Made by a program: the position numbers and the translations under genes
The notes under the pieces: generated by a model
Seen by the model: the letters and a program-made list of their open reading frames with translations, nothing else
Told to the model about the DNA's origin: nothing
Database searches by the model: none
NCBI GenBank assembly: GCA_036746235.1
Contig: DAIOEN010000014.1
Coordinates: 1 to 64,000, forward strand
DNA length: 64,000 bases
Origin: CALARM01 sp036746235
Lineage (GTDB): Bacteria; Vulcanimicrobiota; SpSt-956; JAKJGF01
Direction: 5' to 3'
Part shown: positions 61,048 to 64,000 of the stretch, piece after piece
Layout: each line of letters starts with the position of its first letter
Position numbering within the stretch: position 1 is the first letter of the stretch

Positions 61048-61707
61048 TTGAAATTAAAAATGATAATAATTTTTTTTGCAGGATGTCTTGTCAGTAACAT
61101 AATTACCTCTGTGGCAGGAAGTAAGCCTGTTCTGATAGGCCTTAATTTTATGGCAGGGAAAAAGCCTGCTTCTATTGTTACAGGTGATTTTAACAGGGAT
61201 AAATTTCCCGATCTTGCCATTACAAACGAAAAGGATAACAATGTTTCTGTTTTACTCGGGAACGGCGATAATACCTTCCAGCCCCAGAAGGTTTTTTCTG
61301 TCGGAGAAGAACCCAGGGCTATTATAACAACAGATTTCAATAAAGACGGTCATGCAGATCTGGCAGTAGCCAATAAAGGAACAAATAATGTAACAATTTT
61401 ATCTGGCGGCGGTGACGGATACTTTCATCACGGCGGAACCTACCAGGCAGGAGAAGAACCGTCATCTCTTACGTCAGGAGATTTTAATAATGATATGATA
61501 CCTGATATTGCAGTGGCAAATTATAAATCAAATGATATTTATATATTAACAGGCAGGGGAGACGGTACTTTTCAGAGTGCAGGCAGTCTGCATATAGCAG
61601 AAGGGCCTGTTTCTCTCTCTACAGGCGATTTTAATGATGACCATCAGGTAGATCTGGTCTGTGCCAATTATAAGTCCAATAATGTTTCTGTTTTTATTAA
61701 CCAGTAA
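61048..61707 (+). CDS. Secreted FG-GAP/VCBS-repeat protein
   Basis: 219 residues from TTG 61048, 8 bases after CAGGAG; a longer frame to 60985 runs through repeat DNA. A signal peptide (1-about 25) leads to four FG-GAP-type repeats, each with a calcium loop: DFNRDKFPDLAITN, DFNKDGHADLAVAN, DFNNDMIPDIAVAN, DFNDDHQVDLVCAN. Four repeats give a partial beta-propeller of the integrin-alpha/VCBS type, usually surface adhesion or polysaccharide binding. Most family members have seven blades, so it may dimerise or be a fragment of a longer protein. Confidence 0.82.
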   Translation: MKLKMIIIFFAGCLVSNIITSVAGSKPVLIGLNFMAGKKPASIVTGDFNRDKFPDLAITNEKDNNVSVLLGNGDNTFQPQKVFSVGEEPRAIITTDFNKDGHADLAVANKGTNNVTILSGGGDGYFHHGGTYQAGEEPSSLTSGDFNNDMIPDIAVANYKSNDIYILTGRGDGTFQSAGSLHIAEGPVSLSTGDFNDDHQVDLVCANYKSNNVSVFINQ

Positions 61708-61710
61708 GGG

Positions 61711-61786
61711 AGTGAGTGGTGAAAAGTGAAGGGTGAAGGGTGAAATTTACCCGTCACGCGTCACGATTATAGCATCACGCATCACG
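61711..61786. repeat. Opposed heptad arrays directly before murB
   Basis: GTGAGTG, GTGAAAA, GTGAAGG, GTGAAGG units (61711-61745) follow the FG-GAP stop. CGTCACG and CATCACG units (61751-61786) end 6 bases before the murB ATG, leaving no room for a separate ribosome site. Confidence 0.85.
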
Positions 61787-61792
61787 ATTTTT

Positions 61793-62791
61793 ATGAAACA
61801 ATACGAACAATTTATAAATAACTTCAGTGGAAAAATACTGAAAAATGAACTTCTGTCAGAACACAGTTCATTTAAAATAGGTGGGACTGCAGATATAATG
61901 GTTATTGCCGGTACTACAGATGTTCTTGAAGAATCTGTTAATCTGTGTATTGAGTTTAACATACCTTTTTTTATACTCGGAGGAGGAACAAATATAGTTT
62001 TTCACGATAAGGGCTTTCGAGGAATAGTTATAAAGAATTTATGTAATAATTATTCTGTGGAAGGTGAAAAGGTATTTGTTGAAAGCGGAGTTATTATAAG
62101 CAGATTTGCAGAGGACATGTCCTGCAGATCTCTAAAAGGACTTGAAGCACTTGGAGGACTTCCCGGCACTGTGGGAGGTGCAATAGTCGGTAATGCAGGT
62201 GCCTATGGCGCATCTATAGGAGATGTCCTGACTTCTGCAAAAATTTTTCTTTTAAAAGAAAGAAAAACAGTTGAAGTAAAAAGGGATTTTTTTGATTTTC
62301 GCTACAGATATTCCCGTCTTAAAACAGGTGAAGTAAAAGGTGTTATTCTGTCTTCTACACTTCATATGGCTACTGGGAACAGAGATGAACTTTTAGCCGT
62401 TATAGAAAAAGACAGATATAAGAGAAAAACCCTTCATCCCACAGAACCTTCTGCGGGATGTATTTTTAAAAATATAGAGATAAATGATGAAAAGTTTGAT
62501 TGTTTAAAGAATAAAATGCCCTCTGTTCATCTGAAAGAAGTGATTGTTCATAATAAATTGCCGGCAGGGAAATTAATTGAGCTGGCAGGGCTTAAGGGTG
62601 CATCTTCAGGAGATGCCTGTGTTTCACCTGTTCATGGAAATTATATAGTAAACATGGGAAAAGCTACATGTGGACACGTTAAAGATCTTATATCCGTTGT
62701 AAAAAAGAAGATAAAAGAAGATTTTAATATAGATTTTGAAGAAGAAGTTTTGTTTATACCTGAACGTTTGTATGATAAGCCTGTCAGGTAA
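61793..62791 (+). CDS. murB: UDP-N-acetylenolpyruvoylglucosamine reductase
   Basis: MurB reduces the enolpyruvyl group with NADPH to give UDP-MurNAc for peptidoglycan. 332 residues from ATG 61793. FAD-binding motifs are SSFKIGGTADIMV, FILGGGTNIVF and GLPGTVGGAIVGNAGAYG; the third domain has PSAGCIFKN, where the usual catalytic Ser is Cys. The ATG has no Shine-Dalgarno sequence because a heptad array abuts it. An in-frame GTG at 61733, preceded by GTGAAGG repeats, would add 20 residues encoded by repeat. murB is isolated from other mur genes here. Confidence 0.9.
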   Translation: MKQYEQFINNFSGKILKNELLSEHSSFKIGGTADIMVIAGTTDVLEESVNLCIEFNIPFFILGGGTNIVFHDKGFRGIVIKNLCNNYSVEGEKVFVESGVIISRFAEDMSCRSLKGLEALGGLPGTVGGAIVGNAGAYGASIGDVLTSAKIFLLKERKTVEVKRDFFDFRYRYSRLKTGEVKGVILSSTLHMATGNRDELLAVIEKDRYKRKTLHPTEPSAGCIFKNIEINDEKFDCLKNKMPSVHLKEVIVHNKLPAGKLIELAGLKGASSGDACVSPVHGNYIVNMGKATCGHVKDLISVVKKKIKEDFNIDFEEEVLFIPERLYDKPVR

Positions 62792-62812
62792 TGAGAAGAG
62801 CCGTCTTTATTG

Positions 62813-63043
62813 TCATGCAATATGTTCTTCCCATCTTTTGAACAATGTGACAGACTCTACAGGTGAGCCATAAATAGTTCCATCTGACATGCCTATTATA
62901 GATTCTACGGGAAGATTACCGGAAATGTTCTCTATATGATTTTTTTCGAAAAATTCTTTATTCCCTTCTCTTAAATTACAGGAAATAATATAGAGAATAT
63001 GTTCCTTTGAAACAGCACAATTTTCTCCTATGTGAAGATACAT
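62813..63043 (-). CDS. remB: Extracellular matrix regulator RemB (DUF370)
   Basis: 76 residues of the DUF370 family: it opens MYLHIGENCAVSKEHILYII and ends SPVESVTLFKRW, as in RemB/YaaB. In Bacillus subtilis RemA and RemB activate matrix genes. GGGGT precedes the ATG. It is convergent with murB, 21 bases between stops. No remA or biofilm gene is beside it. Confidence 0.8.
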   Translation of the reverse strand: MYLHIGENCAVSKEHILYIISCNLREGNKEFFEKNHIENISGNLPVESIIGMSDGTIYGSPVESVTLFKRWEEHIA

Positions 63044-63154
63044 TGCAATACCCCGTTATGTTTATTTCTTGTCTATTTTATCACTTCATCCGGGGAAATT
63101 CAATATAGTATAATATATAAAGGTATTAAAGTAGAAAATTCTTCTTTTTACACT

Positions 63155-63184
63155 TTGCTACTTATTATAAAAGTAGTATAATAA
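63155..63184 (+). promoter_or_regulatory. Promoter with overlapping inverted-repeat operator
   Basis: TTGCTA (63155-63160) and TATAAT (63177-63182) are 16 bases apart. CTACTT (63158-63163) and AAGTAG (63171-63176) form a perfect inverted repeat between them, and TTATTATA/TATAATAA forms a second, overlapping one. This is a typical antitoxin autorepression site. Confidence 0.6.
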
Positions 63185-63204
63185 AGAAAAAGGAGGGATA
63201 AATT

Positions 63205-63462
63205 ATGGTAAAAGATAAGACTTTAAAAATCTCTGAAGGTTCACACAGACAATTAAAGCTAATTGCTACATCTAAAGGTTTTTCTATAAAAACCTATTTA
63301 GAGAAAATTATAACCGAGCTATACGAGAACTTTCAAGATATAGATACATTACCTTTATCTGAGGAAGAAAAGGAAGATTTAAAAATTTCGGAAGAAGATA
63401 TAAAAGCCGGAAGAATATATAATTTAGAGGATGTCATAAATGAAGATAGTGAAACTAACTGA
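63205..63462 (+). CDS. RelB-like antitoxin
   Basis: 85 residues. The N-terminal part (VKDKTLKISEGSHRQLKLIATSKGFSIKTYLEKIITEL) has the ribbon-helix-helix pattern of an antitoxin DNA-binding domain; the acidic C-terminal tail (EEEKEDLKISEEDIKAGRI) should wrap the toxin. AAGGAGGG precedes the ATG. It overlaps the toxin gene by 23 bases. Confidence 0.8.
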   Translation: MVKDKTLKISEGSHRQLKLIATSKGFSIKTYLEKIITELYENFQDIDTLPLSEEEKEDLKISEEDIKAGRIYNLEDVINEDSETN

Positions 63463-63688
63463 CATTGCAAGGAAGAATATAAATAAACTTCCAGAAGACA
63501 TAAAAAAGAAAATTTATAATAAAATAAAAGGTCTTCCTGCCGGTAAAAGCAGGTATAAAAGATTACAGGATAGTTCTCTTCATAGTTGCAGAATGGGAGA
63601 TTATAGAATAATTTTTGAGATAATTTTATCAGGTGATTATATAATAAGAACCGTTAGACACAGAAAGGAGGTCTATAGAGACCTGTAG
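63440..63688 (+). CDS. RelE/ParE-family toxin
   Basis: 82 residues of the RelE/ParE fold, with the strand motif LHSCRMGDYRIIFEI and the C-terminal TVRHRKEVYRDL, whose His/Arg residues serve in ribosome-dependent mRNA cleavage in RelE. Length is normal. RelE (mRNA interferase) is favoured over ParE (gyrase inhibitor) by the C-terminal RHRxxVYR, but not decisively. It starts within the antitoxin gene. Confidence 0.85.
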   Translation: MKIVKLTDIARKNINKLPEDIKKKIYNKIKGLPAGKSRYKRLQDSSLHSCRMGDYRIIFEIILSGDYIIRTVRHRKEVYRDL

Positions 63689-64000
63689 TTATATGTATCA
63701 TTATATGATAAAATTCACTATTTTTTAATGGTTTTCCCTTTATTTTGTTTATATCCGGCTTATATTTAAAAGCAGGAAAACAATCCTTTATGTCGAAATC
63801 TCGATATACAAAAACATTTACCGGTTATGGCCTGGAAATCAAGTGCTTATTTGAATTTTCCTCAGAAATGTTTAAAATCTTCGTAATTTTTTGCAGATAA
63901 CGGCCGGTATTTGAAATCTAGTTTATTTGAAAGGAGGAAAGACATTAATTAATATATTAATTATAATTAAAAAATGTCTTTTTGGGTGTGAAAAATAAAG
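63689..64000. other. Non-coding right edge with imperfect repeats
   Basis: No ORF is supported. Two imperfect direct repeats, about 63824-63857 and 63909-63937, share TGAAATCxAGT and TTATTTGAA. A GGAGG at about 63940 is not followed by a usable start. AAAGACATT and AATGTCTTT form a 9-base-pair stem around an AT-only loop near the end, followed by TTT. Confidence 0.45.

Overview
The window is low-GC bacterial chromosome (AT-rich by eye) with strong AAGGAGG-type Shine-Dalgarno sites and sigma70-like promoters. Its gene content suggests a fermentative anaerobe: HydF and AspA for [FeFe]-hydrogenase maturation, two phosphate butyryltransferase-like enzymes, dihydropyrimidinase, and a SCIFF peptide with its radical-SAM maturase. 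SCIFF, RemB and the paired Ptb genes point towards Bacillota/Clostridia or a neighbouring candidate phylum. Several exported proteins, a LolA-like protein and many TPR, ankyrin, HEAT and beta-propeller proteins are less typical of ordinary Clostridia. I cannot assign a species.

Layout. 0.1-3.8 kb (minus): a membrane spermidine-synthase-like protein and a degenerate cNMP-domain protein. 4.0-11.3 kb (plus): a beta-helix lipoprotein, a coiled-coil protein, a double-HKD phospholipase-D protein, RfbF and a YiiX-like cysteine hydrolase. 11.4-15.0 kb (minus): a 1210-residue SHMT/GcvT-like/GcvT fusion. 15.4-21.2 kb: a zinc-ribbon protein, palindromic mobile elements, a LolA-like protein, a divergent UvrA and a pseudopilin-like membrane protein. 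21.2-29.5 kb (minus): one operon of a Ser/Thr kinase and three exported TPR-ankyrin paralogues. 29.7-35.1 kb (plus): a secreted protein, dihydropyrimidinase and a four-gene ABC transporter operon with a His/Cys-rich protein. 35.3-38.0 kb (minus): two CNNM/CorC proteins behind a leader with a small upstream ORF. 38.5-42.1 kb (plus): aspA, hydF and a Pro-rich membrane protein. 42.1-47.5 kb (minus): dUTPase, a TolB-like propeller, an FHA-like protein and a HEAT-receiver protein. 47.8-54.0 kb (minus): an operon of two Ptb-like enzymes, a CPBP protease and a protein of about 34 TPRs. 54.2-64 kb: a small gene, a HAD phosphatase, a lipoprotein, an M48 protease, VapBC, SCIFF and its maturase, an FG-GAP protein, MurB, RemB and a RelBE-like pair.

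The most striking non-coding signal is a family of tandem heptanucleotide arrays in many intergenic gaps. All follow the pattern GTRANNN (reverse strand NNNTYAC); NNN is largely constant within an array and differs between arrays. Orientation looks ordered: the GTGA strand follows stop codons and often supplies the stop, while the TCAC strand lies just upstream of the ribosome binding site of the next gene. Because 7 is not a multiple of 3, three GTRA units put stops in all three frames. Some copies sit in larger elements: two with a GGGGCGTTTA palindrome between opposed arrays, and three flanked by ATGAGAAT/ATTCTCAT inverted ends. A second repeat family, about 210-220 bp with nested inverted repeats, occurs at 15.9-16.2 kb and 38.2-38.4 kb.

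No rRNA, tRNA, CRISPR array or intact transposase was seen.
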